From Marivita cryptomonadis (lineage in GTDB: Bacteria; Pseudomonadota; Alphaproteobacteria; Rhodobacterales; Rhodobacteraceae): a stretch of DNA of 64,000 nt. The notes beneath the pieces are model-generated. The model was not told the DNA's origin. It did not search any database and saw only the letters and a list, made by a program, of their open reading frames with translations. Location of the stretch: NCBI RefSeq assembly GCF_002115725.1, contig NZ_JFKD01000004.1, positions 62,001-126,000 on the forward strand. The letters run 5' to 3'. Below, piece after piece: positions 18,467 through 27,046 of this stretch. Position 1 is the first letter of the stretch, and each line of letters begins with the position of its first letter. Made by a program: the position numbers and the translations under genes.

Positions 18467-19585
18467 ATGTCCGAGATCGGAATTGGGATCATTGGCGGGG
18501 GCTACATGGGCAAGGCGCATGCCGTTGCCATGTCGTCTGTTGCTGCCGTGTTCGACACGCCTTTGCGCCCCCGTCTTGAGATGATCGCCGCCTCGAGCCT
18601 CGCCAGTGCAGAACGGTATCGCGCTTCTTTTGGCTTCAACCGCGCTGCCTCCGATTGGCAAACGCTGGTCACAGACCCCAAGGTCGACGCCGTGGTGATC
18701 GCGTCACCACAGGACACCCACCGCGCCATCGCTGAAGCTGCCATCGCGCTAGGCAAGCCGGTGCTGTGCGAAAAGCCATTGGCAGATACGCTGGAAGACT
18801 CCCGCGCGATGGTCCAAGCGGCCGAGGCGGCGGGCGTGCCGAACATGATCGGCTTCAACTATATCCGCACTCCGGCCAGCCAGTTCGTCCGCCAGCTCTT
18901 GGCCGAACGCACCATCGGCGATGTCACATGGTTCCGCTGCGAACACACCGAAGACTTCCTGTCCGACCCATCAACGCCCTTCAACTGGCGCTGCACGGGA
19001 CTCGCCAATGGCAATATGGGCGATCTTGCCCCGCATCCGATCAACGCCGCCCTTGCGCTGATAGGGCCAGTGGCCAAGGTTTGCGCGGATCTCGAAACCG
19101 TGCACACCTCCCGCCCCGGCGGCAAGGTGGACAATGACGACCACGCGCAGATCATGGTGCGCTTTGCCTCTGGCGTCATGGGCCACATCTATTCCAGCCG
19201 CATCGCGACGGGCCGAAAGATGGGCTATGCCTATGAGATCACCGGCACGAAGGGCGCGATCCGGTTTGATCAGGAAGACCAGAACGCCGTCTGGCTGTAC
19301 CTCGCCGAAGGGCCTGAGGCGACACGCGGCTTTCGCAAGATCCTCACCGGACCTGCGCATCCTGACTACCTTCCGTTCTGCCAGGGGCCGGGCCACGGCA
19401 CCGGCTATCAGGACCAGATCATTATCGAGGCCAAGGACTTTCTCACCGCCATCCACACCGGAGAGGCCGTCTGGCCCACCTTCCGCGATGGGCTTGCCGT
19501 TGCCGAGGTGATCGAAGCCATCCACGCCTCTGCCAATGGGGGCGGATGGACAAACGTCAGCGATTTTCAGGAGACCACAGCATGA
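18467..19585 (+). CDS. Gfo/Idh/MocA-family NAD(P)-dependent oxidoreductase
   Basis: This 372-residue protein has an N-terminal Rossmann fold (IGIGIIGGGYMGKAHAVAMS), the family EKP motif (LCEKPLADT) and the catalytic-site pattern D-x3-H in GDLAPHPINAAL. I chose ATG 18467 because it has AGGGAGGA just upstream. The family oxidises a hydroxyl of inositols, inosamines or sugars. Divergence from iolC across a shared operator and overlap with the MocC-like gene point to a cyclitol or its derivative. The exact substrate cannot be read from the sequence. Confidence 0.85.
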   Translation: MSEIGIGIIGGGYMGKAHAVAMSSVAAVFDTPLRPRLEMIAASSLASAERYRASFGFNRAASDWQTLVTDPKVDAVVIASPQDTHRAIAEAAIALGKPVLCEKPLADTLEDSRAMVQAAEAAGVPNMIGFNYIRTPASQFVRQLLAERTIGDVTWFRCEHTEDFLSDPSTPFNWRCTGLANGNMGDLAPHPINAALALIGPVAKVCADLETVHTSRPGGKVDNDDHAQIMVRFASGVMGHIYSSRIATGRKMGYAYEITGTKGAIRFDQEDQNAVWLYLAEGPEATRGFRKILTGPAHPDYLPFCQGPGHGTGYQDQIIIEAKDFLTAIHTGEAVWPTFRDGLAVAEVIEAIHASANGGGWTNVSDFQETTA

Positions 19586-20472
19586 CCATCCGCATCGGCA
19601 ATGCCCCCTGTTCCTGGGGTGTCGAATTCGCAGGCGACCCGCGCAACCCGCCTTGGCGGCAGGTGCTGAGCGACTGCGCGGAGGCGGGCTATACCGGTAT
19701 CGAACTGGGGCCGGTGGGCTTCATGCCCGAAGACCCGGTAGAACTGGGCGAGGCACTGTCCGAATTCGGCATGGAACTGATCGGCGGCGTGGTGTTCCGC
19801 CCGTTTCATGACGCCACCAAATGGGACGATGTGCTGGACGGGGTGAACCGCACAGCCAAGGCGCTTGCCGCGCATGGGGCGCAACATTTCGTGCTGATCG
19901 ATTCCATTTCGCCCCGCCGTGCGCCCACCGCAGGTCGGGCGGATGAGGCCGAGCAGATGGGGGCGGATGAATGGCGCGCCTTTGTGCAGCGCATTGAAAC
20001 AGCGGCCAAGATTGGCGCGGAGGAGTATGGGCTGATCCCTTCGATCCATGCCCACGCAGCCGGGTTCATTGACTTCGAGCCGGAACTGGAACGCCTGTTG
20101 GATGAAGTCGATCCAAGCCTACTCAAGATCTGCTTCGATACCGGCCACCACTCTTATGCCGGGTTCGATCCGGTGGCGTTCATGCAGCGCCATATCGACC
20201 GGATATCCTACATGCATTTTAAGGACATTGATCCTGCGGTGAAGGCGGATGTCGTGGCCAACCGCACCGATTTCTACAAAGCCTGTGGGCAGGGCATCTT
20301 CTGCAACCTCGGTCAGGGCGACGTTGACTTCCCGGCGGTACGAAACGTGCTTTTGGGCGCGGGTTTCGACGGCTGGTGCACGGTTGAACAGGACTGTGAT
20401 CCGACGCTTGACGTGCGGCCCATCGACGACGCGCGTGCGAACCGCGAATACCTTACCTCTATCGGCTTCTGA
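19582..20472 (+). CDS. Sugar isomerase/epimerase TIM-barrel protein, MocC/IolE-like
   Basis: This 296-residue xylose-isomerase-like TIM barrel starts MTIRIGNAPCSWGVEF and has metal-site strands SIHAHAAGFID, CFDTGHHSYAG and YMHFKDID, ending with the VEQD strand. Its ATG overlaps the previous stop (ATGA). The family includes inosose dehydratases (IolE), inosose isomerases and MocC of rhizopine catabolism. As the window has a canonical IolE at 32741, this one probably acts on another keto-cyclitol produced by the flanking Gfo/Idh enzymes. Confidence 0.83.
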   Translation: MTIRIGNAPCSWGVEFAGDPRNPPWRQVLSDCAEAGYTGIELGPVGFMPEDPVELGEALSEFGMELIGGVVFRPFHDATKWDDVLDGVNRTAKALAAHGAQHFVLIDSISPRRAPTAGRADEAEQMGADEWRAFVQRIETAAKIGAEEYGLIPSIHAHAAGFIDFEPELERLLDEVDPSLLKICFDTGHHSYAGFDPVAFMQRHIDRISYMHFKDIDPAVKADVVANRTDFYKACGQGIFCNLGQGDVDFPAVRNVLLGAGFDGWCTVEQDCDPTLDVRPIDDARANREYLTSIGF

Positions 20473-20514
20473 TCCGCGCACAGGGTCAGGACGTTTCACG
20501 AAAGGACGAACAGA

Positions 20515-21675
20515 ATGGCAAAGCTTCGGTGGGGCATGATCGGTGGCGGCGAAGGCAGCCAGATCGGCCCGGCGCATCGCTTGGGCGCGGGGCTTGACGG
20601 GCATTTCGAGTTTACGGCAGGTGCGCTGGATCACCGGCCCGACGCTGGGCGCGACTATGGCAAACGGCTGGGCCTGGCCGAGGATCGCGCCTATGGCGAT
20701 TGGCGCGAGATGCTGGCGGGCGAAAAGGGCCGGGACGACCGGATTGATCTGGTGACGGTCGCCACCCCCAATGCCACGCATTTCGAGATCACAAAGGCGT
20801 TTCTTGAAGCCGGGTTTCATGTGCTCTGCGAAAAGCCCATGACCATGACCGTCGAAGAGGGCGAAGAGATCGTGCGCCTGACAAAATCCACCGGACGCAT
20901 CTGCGCGGTGAATTACGGCTATACCGGTTACAGCCTTGTCCGTCACATGCGTGCGATGGTGGCGCGGGGCGATCTGGGACGCATCCGGCTGGTCAAGGCC
21001 GAGTTCGCCCACGGCCATCACGCCGATGCCGCCGATGCCGACAACCCCCGTGTGCGCTGGCGTTATGATCCGGCGCAAGCCGGCGTCAGCGCGCAGTTTG
21101 CCGATTGCGGTATTCACGCGCTGCACATGGCGTCGTTTGTCATCGGGCAGGAGGTTGACCGCATGAGCGCCGATACGGTGAGTTGCATCGAGAGCCGCGT
21201 TCTCGAAGACGACGCCATGCTGAACCTGCGGTTTGATGGCGGCACGGTGGGGCGGCTCTGGACCTCGTCCATCGCGCTGGGCAATCAGCACGGTCTGTCG
21301 ATCCAGGTCTTCGGCGAAAAGGGCGGATTGCGCTGGGCGCAGGAACAGCCGAACCAGCTCTACTACATGCCGCTGGGCCAGCGTTTGCAGGTGATCGAAC
21401 GCGGTGAGGCGAACCTATCGCCCGAGGCCGACCGCACCAGCCGTGTCACCATCGGTCATGCCGAAGGGATGCCGCTGGCCTTTGCCAACATTTATGCCGA
21501 TCTGGCCGAGGCGATCCGGGCCGAGAAAGACGGCCGCGCGATGGATCCGGCGGCGAACCTTTATCCGCGTGCAGAAGACGGATTGCGGTCGATGGCGGCG
21601 GTGTTTGCCGTGGCGCAAAGCGGCAAGGCCCAAGGCGCATGGGTGGATGCCCGCCCGCCGATGTTCCGCACATAA
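20515..21675 (+). CDS. Gfo/Idh/MocA-family oxidoreductase
   Basis: This 386-residue protein has the Rossmann start LRWGMIGGGEGSQIGPAHR, the CEKPMTMT motif and the D-x3-H pattern in FADCGIHALH. It is more distant from the gene at 18467 than from general scyllo-inositol or sugar dehydrogenases of this superfamily. It is third in the plus-strand operon, 42 bp after the MocC-like gene. Two dehydrogenases plus an isomerase would allow oxidation, isomerisation and re-reduction of a ring hydroxyl, as in inositol stereoisomer interconversion; this is inference. Confidence 0.84.
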   Translation: MAKLRWGMIGGGEGSQIGPAHRLGAGLDGHFEFTAGALDHRPDAGRDYGKRLGLAEDRAYGDWREMLAGEKGRDDRIDLVTVATPNATHFEITKAFLEAGFHVLCEKPMTMTVEEGEEIVRLTKSTGRICAVNYGYTGYSLVRHMRAMVARGDLGRIRLVKAEFAHGHHADAADADNPRVRWRYDPAQAGVSAQFADCGIHALHMASFVIGQEVDRMSADTVSCIESRVLEDDAMLNLRFDGGTVGRLWTSSIALGNQHGLSIQVFGEKGGLRWAQEQPNQLYYMPLGQRLQVIERGEANLSPEADRTSRVTIGHAEGMPLAFANIYADLAEAIRAEKDGRAMDPAANLYPRAEDGLRSMAAVFAVAQSGKAQGAWVDARPPMFRT

Positions 21676-21681
21676 ACAAAG

Positions 21682-21712
21682 GCTGCGCGTCAGGGTTTGG
21701 CGCGCAGCGTTT
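21682..21712. terminator. Bidirectional terminator between convergent genes
   Basis: GCTGCGCG (21682-21689) pairs with CGCGCAGC (21701-21708) across an 11-nt loop and is followed by GTTTT. The left flank is A-rich (AAACAAAG), giving a U-rich tail on the other strand. It serves the Gfo/Idh gene ending at 21675 and overlaps the last codons of the LacI gene ending at 21690. Confidence 0.65.
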
Positions 21713-22688
21713 TCCGGTCGATCAAGGTACAGGGCAACAGGACCATCTGTGGCTCGGTCGCCGGGTCAGCGATGCCTTGACGGATCAGGTCGACCGATGT
21801 GGCTACGATCTGCTGTGCCGGTTGGCGGATCGTAGTCAGTGCAATGCGGTCCCAACCGGCCATGTTCATATCGTTGAGGCCGATAAAGCCGATGTCTGAC
21901 GGAATGCTGCGGCCCAAAGCAGTGGCCGCGTCCATTGCGCCGATGGCGATCACATCGTCGCCGCAGAACCACGCTTCGACTTCGGGTACGGAATCCAGCG
22001 CGCGGGTCATGGCGACGCGCCCGGCCTCGTAAGAATAGGCGGTGGCGAACTCAACCTCCGGGGCCAAGCCATGTGTCAGAAGCTCGGTCTGAAACCCGCG
22101 CAAACGGTCGGCGGTTGTGGCCGCGTTTTGCGGCCCCCCCAGAAACCCGACCTGCCGATAGCCGCGTTCGATCAGTGTCACGGCGGCAAGGTGCCCGGCT
22201 TCGGTATTGTCGATGCTCACCCGCCCGGTTTGCGGCGCCTCGGAGGACCAGCCAAAAGCATGGACCACGGGGATGCCCGCGTCGTGAAACACCTTGGCAA
22301 AATCGGGTGGCAGGGTGGAGGAGGCGACGATCACCCCGTCAACATTGTATTGCCGCAGCATGGACAGTGACCGGCTCGCGTCTTCTTCGGCGCTGAGATT
22401 GATGAGCAAGGGGCGCAATTCCGCTTTTTGCAGGGCGCGGGTGAACAGATCAAAGATCTCAAGAAAGTAGGGGTTGGTGAAGTTGTTGGAGATCAGACCG
22501 ATCAGCGCGGTGCGGCCGGTTGTCAGGCTCGAGGCCAGCACGTTAGGCATGTAACCCAGCTCTTTGGCGGCAGCTTCGACCTTGGCGCGGGTCTTGGCGG
22601 ACACCGACGCGCCGGGCGTAAAGGTGCGGGAGACAGCGGATTTCGAGACACCCGCCCGAAGTGCAACGTCCTGAAGAGTGATGGGCAT
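21690..22688 (-). CDS. LacI-family transcriptional regulator (TTGCAAC-N2-GTTGCAA site)
   Basis: This 332-residue protein starts MPITLQDVALRAGVSKSAVS with a canonical LacI helix-turn-helix and hinge (YMPNVLASSLTTGRT), followed by a sugar-binding domain (LIGLISNNFTNPYFLEI). It is of a different subfamily from the two paralogous LacI proteins at 11732 and 22840. A near-identical palindrome precedes this gene and lies between iolC and the Gfo/Idh gene, so it is the best candidate repressor for the iolCBJ and Gfo-MocC-Gfo operons and for itself. Confidence 0.9.
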   Translation of the reverse strand: MPITLQDVALRAGVSKSAVSRTFTPGASVSAKTRAKVEAAAKELGYMPNVLASSLTTGRTALIGLISNNFTNPYFLEIFDLFTRALQKAELRPLLINLSAEEDASRSLSMLRQYNVDGVIVASSTLPPDFAKVFHDAGIPVVHAFGWSSEAPQTGRVSIDNTEAGHLAAVTLIERGYRQVGFLGGPQNAATTADRLRGFQTELLTHGLAPEVEFATAYSYEAGRVAMTRALDSVPEVEAWFCGDDVIAIGAMDAATALGRSIPSDIGFIGLNDMNMAGWDRIALTTIRQPAQQIVATSVDLIRQGIADPATEPQMVLLPCTLIDRKTLRAKP

Positions 22689-22741
22689 CCGTGGTGTTTC
22701 CTTTTGCGCGTTGCACCATTTTGACCGGGCGTTGCAGGATT

Positions 22742-22757
22742 TTGCAACAGGTTGCAA
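22742..22757. promoter_or_regulatory. LacI-type operator upstream of the LacI gene
   Basis: TTGCAACAGGTTGCAA matches the 18434 palindrome at 15 of 16 positions. It lies 53 bp upstream of the LacI start on the minus strand and in the 151-bp region shared with the divergent LacI gene at 22840. Extra GTTGCA half-sites occur at about 22689-22735. Confidence 0.75.
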
Positions 22758-22839
22758 AAATCCCAGTCCAAAAATGCACTCTTGCCGAAAAGACATCATT
22801 CGTGATGGAGTGAGTACTTCTACAGATCGGAGGCAAGGC

Positions 22840-23868
22840 ATGGCACGCAGAGCAACCATCAAAGATGTGGCCCGTGTGTCCGGTCTTAGCACCGCGACCA
22901 TCGACAGGGCGCTGAATGGACGTGTGACGGTGCGTGAAGAAACCCTGCGCCGGATCGCCGACGCGGCCCGAGAGGTTGGGTATCATGCGCGGGGAGTCTT
23001 GGATCACCGTCTGGATGCGACTGTTCCCGAACTGCGGATCGGTGTGGTGCTGCTCAAGGAAAAGCAGCACTTCTATCAGGCGTTCCGTGCAGAGATCGAA
23101 CGGGCGGTTTTAGAGCGGACGGACATCCGGGGAAAGGTTGCCATCCGGTTCTCGAATTCGCAGTCCCCAAGCGAATTCGCGGAGCTTCTGCAAAAGCTTG
23201 GGGCCGAATGCGATGCTGTGGCGGCGGTCGCTGTCAACCACCAGAGCCTGGACAAGGTGGTGTCTGATCTCAAGGCCAAAGATGTGCCGGTGTTTTCGCT
23301 TCTCAATGACTTTGCGCAAGGAATTAGGCGTAGTTACATTGGGTTAAACAACATGAAGGTGGGTCGGCAAGCTGCTTGGATGTTGACCCAAACTGCCACG
23401 CCGGGCCGGGTTGGGATCTTTGTCGGAGGTAATAGATGGCATGGCCACGACCTGCGCGAAGTGGGGTTTCGCGCCTTCATGCGAGAGAATGCGCCAAGCT
23501 TTGAAACGCTCGAAACGCTGGTCAATCTTGAAACCCGGCAAGTCACCTACGAGGCCACCTTGAGCCTATTGGAACGTCACCCCGACCTGCGCGGGATCTA
23601 TGTCGCGGGTGGCGGGATGGAGGGTGCGATTGCAGCCCTGCGCGAGGTACGGCCACCGGGCAAGGTGCGTCTGGTGGTCAATGAAGTGACGGCTGACAGC
23701 CGGGCAGGGCTGTTGGATGGATATGTGCAAATGGCGATTTCAACGCCGCTTCGGGATGTCTGTCAAAGTATGATCGATTTGGCGATCAAAGCCTGTTCCG
23801 ACCCGAACTCGACCTCGGTCGAGCAGCATTTTCTGGACCCAAGGATCATCCTTCCCGAGATCTTGTAG
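22840..23868 (+). CDS. LacI-family transcriptional regulator (paralog of the one at 11732)
   Basis: This 342-residue protein starts MARRATIKDVARVSGLSTAT with a LacI helix-turn-helix; CGGAGG precedes the ATG. The ligand domain is paralogous to that of the regulator at 11732-12763 across its whole length (VPVFSLLNDFAQ, LETRQVTYEATL, GIYVAGGGMEGAIAALRE). Directly after its stop come operators of the same TGATGTAAA type found at the other paralog, ahead of the iolI-like gene, so it probably controls the downstream inositol uptake and catabolism operon. Confidence 0.9.
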   Translation: MARRATIKDVARVSGLSTATIDRALNGRVTVREETLRRIADAAREVGYHARGVLDHRLDATVPELRIGVVLLKEKQHFYQAFRAEIERAVLERTDIRGKVAIRFSNSQSPSEFAELLQKLGAECDAVAAVAVNHQSLDKVVSDLKAKDVPVFSLLNDFAQGIRRSYIGLNNMKVGRQAAWMLTQTATPGRVGIFVGGNRWHGHDLREVGFRAFMRENAPSFETLETLVNLETRQVTYEATLSLLERHPDLRGIYVAGGGMEGAIAALREVRPPGKVRLVVNEVTADSRAGLLDGYVQMAISTPLRDVCQSMIDLAIKACSDPNSTSVEQHFLDPRIILPEIL

Positions 23869-23921
23869 TGATGTAAAAGCATCATTTTGCATCTGCAGAA
23901 ATCCATCATGGTTGATGTAAA
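23869..23921. promoter_or_regulatory. Two TGATGTAAA operators ahead of the inositol operon
   Basis: TGATGTAAAAGCATCA (23869-23884) is TGATG-N6-CATCA, the same architecture as at 12763-12778. A second unit CATCA-N4-TGATGTAAA spans 23904-23921. The 144-bp gap before the iolI-like gene (23869-24012) holds no gene; the operon promoter should lie here. Confidence 0.7.
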
Positions 23922-24012
23922 GCGACTGTCGAACGATTGACGGAATCGCCCAACCTTCGCACAGCTTACCCAGCGTCAAACTGGCCGAAGCATTTGGGAG
24001 GATGTGATCGAC

Positions 24013-24828
24013 ATGAAGCGTGCGCTCAATCACATGACGGTTCCCCGACTTGGATACGAGTCGTTTCTTGCGCTGGCCGCATCGCTTGAATGCATTGGGG
24101 TCGAGGTACGCAACGATCTGGATCGCGCGCTATTTGACGGGACCGATGCGGCAACCGCTGGCAAGATGGCACGCGATGCCGGGCTGCGTCTTGTCGGTGT
24201 AAGCCAGGTCTATCCGTTCAACAGTTGGTCAGATGCGATTGCCACCGAAGTGCGCGACCTGATCGCCACCGCCACCGCCTGTGGAGCGGAAACCATCAGC
24301 CTGATCCCGCGCAATGACGGAACAGAATGCGGCAACGGGGAACGGCACGCCAATCTGCGCATCGCACTGAAAAATATCAAACCGATGGTCGACGATGCCG
24401 GGCTGATCGCGCTGGTCGAACCTTTGGGTTTTCCACGTTCTTCGCTGCGATCCAAACAAGACTTGGTGGAGACAATCGAGGCGTTGGACGCCGCGCATGT
24501 GTTCAAGATCGTGCATGACACGTTCCATCACACCTTGGCCGAAGGTGGCCCGTTGTTCCCGGCGCAAACCGGCATCGTGCATATCTCGGGGGTCGTCGAT
24601 CCGACATTGGGTATCGACCAGATGGAGGACGAACACCGTGTTCTGGTCGATGAAAAAGACCGGCTGAGCAACGTCGCACAGATCCGCGCTTTGCTGGATG
24701 CCGGATATGACGGCCCGATTTCTTACGAGTGCTTTTCACCGCTAACACATGCGCTGCGTGATCCTGAAAGCGCGATCCGCAAATCGTTCGAGTTCATTTC
24801 TTCGCAGCTGGCGGTAGAGGCCGCCTGA
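24013..24828 (+). CDS. TIM-barrel isomerase, IolI-like (inosose isomerase)
   Basis: This protein has 271 residues from ATG 24013, which has GGGAGGA 10 nt upstream; GTG 24004 is an alternative. The xylose-isomerase-like barrel has metal-site strands LVEPLGF, KIVHDTFHH, GIVHISGVVD and ISYECFSP, as in IolI, which interconverts 2-keto-myo-inositol and 1-keto-D-chiro-inositol. It is the first gene of the plus-strand inositol operon, before the ABC importer. A different ketose isomerase activity is possible. Confidence 0.78.
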   Translation: MKRALNHMTVPRLGYESFLALAASLECIGVEVRNDLDRALFDGTDAATAGKMARDAGLRLVGVSQVYPFNSWSDAIATEVRDLIATATACGAETISLIPRNDGTECGNGERHANLRIALKNIKPMVDDAGLIALVEPLGFPRSSLRSKQDLVETIEALDAAHVFKIVHDTFHHTLAEGGPLFPAQTGIVHISGVVDPTLGIDQMEDEHRVLVDEKDRLSNVAQIRALLDAGYDGPISYECFSPLTHALRDPESAIRKSFEFISSQLAVEAA

Positions 24829-24905
24829 GTGAAGGGAAACTGCCCCGAATGGGGCTCCGGCGTGTAAAAATGGTGTGCCGGCACCACTTTGGGAGGACTA
24901 GACTG

Positions 24906-25850
24906 ATGAAAAAAACCCTTATTGCCGCGGGCCTTGCCGCCCTCATGTCGACCACCGCGATGGCGGAAACCATTGGTGCGTCGATTGCGCGGTTCGACGA
25001 CAACTTTCTGACCGTGATGCGCAACGGTATGGTGGATTACGCGGCAGGCATCGACGGTGTCGACCTTCAGGTCGAAGACGCACAGGATGACGTGGCCAAG
25101 CAGCTGGACCAGATCAACAACTTCATCGCCTCCGGTGTGGATGCGATCATCGTAAACGCAGTCGACACGTCGGCAACCGAGGCGATGTCACAGGCCGCAG
25201 CCAACGCAGGCATTCCGTTGGTCTATGTGAACCGCCAGCCGATCAACGTGGACAACCTGCCGGACAATCAGGCCTTTGTGGCGTCGAACGAAATCGAATC
25301 CGGCACATTGGCCGCGTTCGAGGCGTGCAAATTGCTGCGCGGCATGGGCTATGCCGGTGGTGCATCGGGCTACCTGATGATGGGCCAGCTGTCGAACCAA
25401 GCGGCTGTTCAGCGGACAAAAGACGTGGACGATATCCTTGGGATCGACATGTGTAACTTCATCTCGATCAACGACCGCCAGACTGCAAACTGGTCGCGCG
25501 ACGAAGCGCAGGATCTCATGACCAACTGGCTGTCCTCGGGCGAAGAGTTCCAGGTCGTTTTCGCCAACAATGACGAAATGGCCATCGGCGCGATCCAGGC
25601 GATGAAAGCCTCCGGCATTTCTATGGAAGACGTGGTTGTGGTCGGCGTTGACGCAACGCAGGACGCTCTGGTTGCGATGCAGGCAGGCGATCTTGATGCA
25701 ACAGTGTTCCAGGACGCGTTTGGTCAGGGTGAAGGGTCGGTCGATGCGGCACTGGCGCTGGCCCGTGGCGAAGACGTGGACCAGAAGGTCTACATCCCGT
25801 TCAAGCTGGTGACCCCGGCGAATGTCGACGAGTTCCTCAGCAAGAACTGA
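24906..25850 (+). CDS. Periplasmic sugar/inositol-binding protein of an ABC importer
   Basis: This 314-residue protein has a Sec signal peptide (MKKTLIAAGLAALMSTTAMA, cleavage before ETIG) and a periplasmic-binding-protein type 1 fold (GVDAIIVNAVDTSATE, VVVVGVDATQDAL). This is the ribose/inositol subclass of Peripla_BP_4. GGGAGG precedes the start. It is followed by permease and ATPase genes and by iolG-C-D-E, so myo-inositol or a related cyclitol is the likely ligand. Confidence 0.88.
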   Translation: MKKTLIAAGLAALMSTTAMAETIGASIARFDDNFLTVMRNGMVDYAAGIDGVDLQVEDAQDDVAKQLDQINNFIASGVDAIIVNAVDTSATEAMSQAAANAGIPLVYVNRQPINVDNLPDNQAFVASNEIESGTLAAFEACKLLRGMGYAGGASGYLMMGQLSNQAAVQRTKDVDDILGIDMCNFISINDRQTANWSRDEAQDLMTNWLSSGEEFQVVFANNDEMAIGAIQAMKASGISMEDVVVVGVDATQDALVAMQAGDLDATVFQDAFGQGEGSVDAALALARGEDVDQKVYIPFKLVTPANVDEFLSKN

Positions 25851-25871
25851 TCTGCTGACACAGCGACACGG

Positions 25872-25900
25872 CAGGGCGCATCCTGCGCCCTGTCCATTTT
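25872..25900 (+). terminator. Stem-loop after the binding-protein gene (attenuator)
   Basis: CAGGGCGCA (25872-25880) and TGCGCCCTG (25884-25892) form a 9-bp stem with a 3-nt loop, followed by TCCATTTT. It lies between the binding-protein and permease genes and would give more binding protein than membrane components by partial termination or 3'-end protection. Confidence 0.75.
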
Positions 25901-25951
25901 AGCACCGAAGCCCGGTTCGGGCGCAGACCAAATCCATCAGGAGTGTCACCC

Positions 25952-27034
25952 ATGGCGGAGACCACGCAAGGGACGGGCGGGCTGAAATACGACAGTTCCA
26001 AGCGCAGCTGGCCCAACGAATTCAACATCTTCATCGCGCTTGTGATCATCGTTGCGATCTTTGAAGTGCTCGGTCAGGTGTTGCCCTACATGAATGGGCA
26101 GAGCTTTCTGTTCGACACCAATGACCGGTTCAATTCCATCTTCAACGAAGCGCGGTTGCAGATCATCATTCTGCAGGTGGCGATTATCGGGATCATCTCG
26201 CTGGGCGTGACGCAGGTTATCATTTCGGGCGGGATCGACCTTTCCTCGGGGCCATTGGTCGCCGCCACCGCGATGATCGTGATGTCGTTTGCCCAGACCG
26301 AACTGGTCAACGGCAACCCCAACCCCAAAGCGGTGTTCGGGTCGTGGGCCTTTGATCTGCCAGTGATTATTCCAATCATTGTTGGTTTGGCCTTCGGTGC
26401 CTTCATCGGCGCGATCAATGGCATGTTCATCGCCTTCACGCGCATCCCGCCGTTCATCGCGACACTGGGCATGTTCCTGATCTGCCGCGGTATCGCGCAA
26501 TGGTGGACCCGTGGCCAGCCCGTGTCGTTCCCGACCGAAAGCTACGCTGGTTTGGGCGCGGGCATGATGCCGGTGGTCTGGTTCGTGATGCTGGCGATCC
26601 TGTGCCATGTGCTGCTGCGCTATACGGTTTACGGCAAGCACACCTATGCCATCGGATCGAACGAAGACGCGGCGCGCATGTCGGGGATCAACGTCAGACG
26701 GCACAAGGTGATGGTCTACATGATCGCCTCTATGCTGGCAGCGTTTGCGGCCATTATCCTCAGCTCCAAAAACCTCACGGCGCAATCCGGTATGGGGCTG
26801 TTCTACGAGCTTTACGCCATCGCGATGGCGGTGATCGGCGGGGTCAGCCTGACTGGTGGGCGCGGGTCCATCATCGGCACGGTTCTGGGGGCCATGGTGT
26901 TCGGCGTGATCCAGTCCGGGTTCACCTATATCAAGCTTGACGCGTACTTTCAGATCATGGCGATGGGCGCGATCATCATTGGCGCTGTGGTGCTCGACAA
27001 ATGGCGGCAACAACGCGCAAGCGCGCGGCCATAA
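25952..27034 (+). CDS. ABC transporter permease, ribose/inositol type
   Basis: This 360-residue integral membrane protein of the RbsC/BPD_transp_2 family has about nine or ten hydrophobic segments, the GGIDLSSGPLVAATAMIVM segment typical of the family, and the C-terminal GGVSLTGGRGSIIGTVLGA motif. ATG 25952 is preferred over the upstream GTG because AGGAG sits 8 nt before it. Two copies would form the channel with the ATPase encoded 12 bp downstream. Confidence 0.9.
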   Translation: MAETTQGTGGLKYDSSKRSWPNEFNIFIALVIIVAIFEVLGQVLPYMNGQSFLFDTNDRFNSIFNEARLQIIILQVAIIGIISLGVTQVIISGGIDLSSGPLVAATAMIVMSFAQTELVNGNPNPKAVFGSWAFDLPVIIPIIVGLAFGAFIGAINGMFIAFTRIPPFIATLGMFLICRGIAQWWTRGQPVSFPTESYAGLGAGMMPVVWFVMLAILCHVLLRYTVYGKHTYAIGSNEDAARMSGINVRRHKVMVYMIASMLAAFAAIILSSKNLTAQSGMGLFYELYAIAMAVIGGVSLTGGRGSIIGTVLGAMVFGVIQSGFTYIKLDAYFQIMAMGAIIIGAVVLDKWRQQRASARP

Positions 27035-27046
27035 GGAGGCGAGACA

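Noticed and set aside
24871..24888. GTGCCGGCAC palindrome upstream of the sugar-binding protein gene
   Set aside because: It is only 10 bp, near the ribosome site, and has no second copy in the window; not enough for an operator call.
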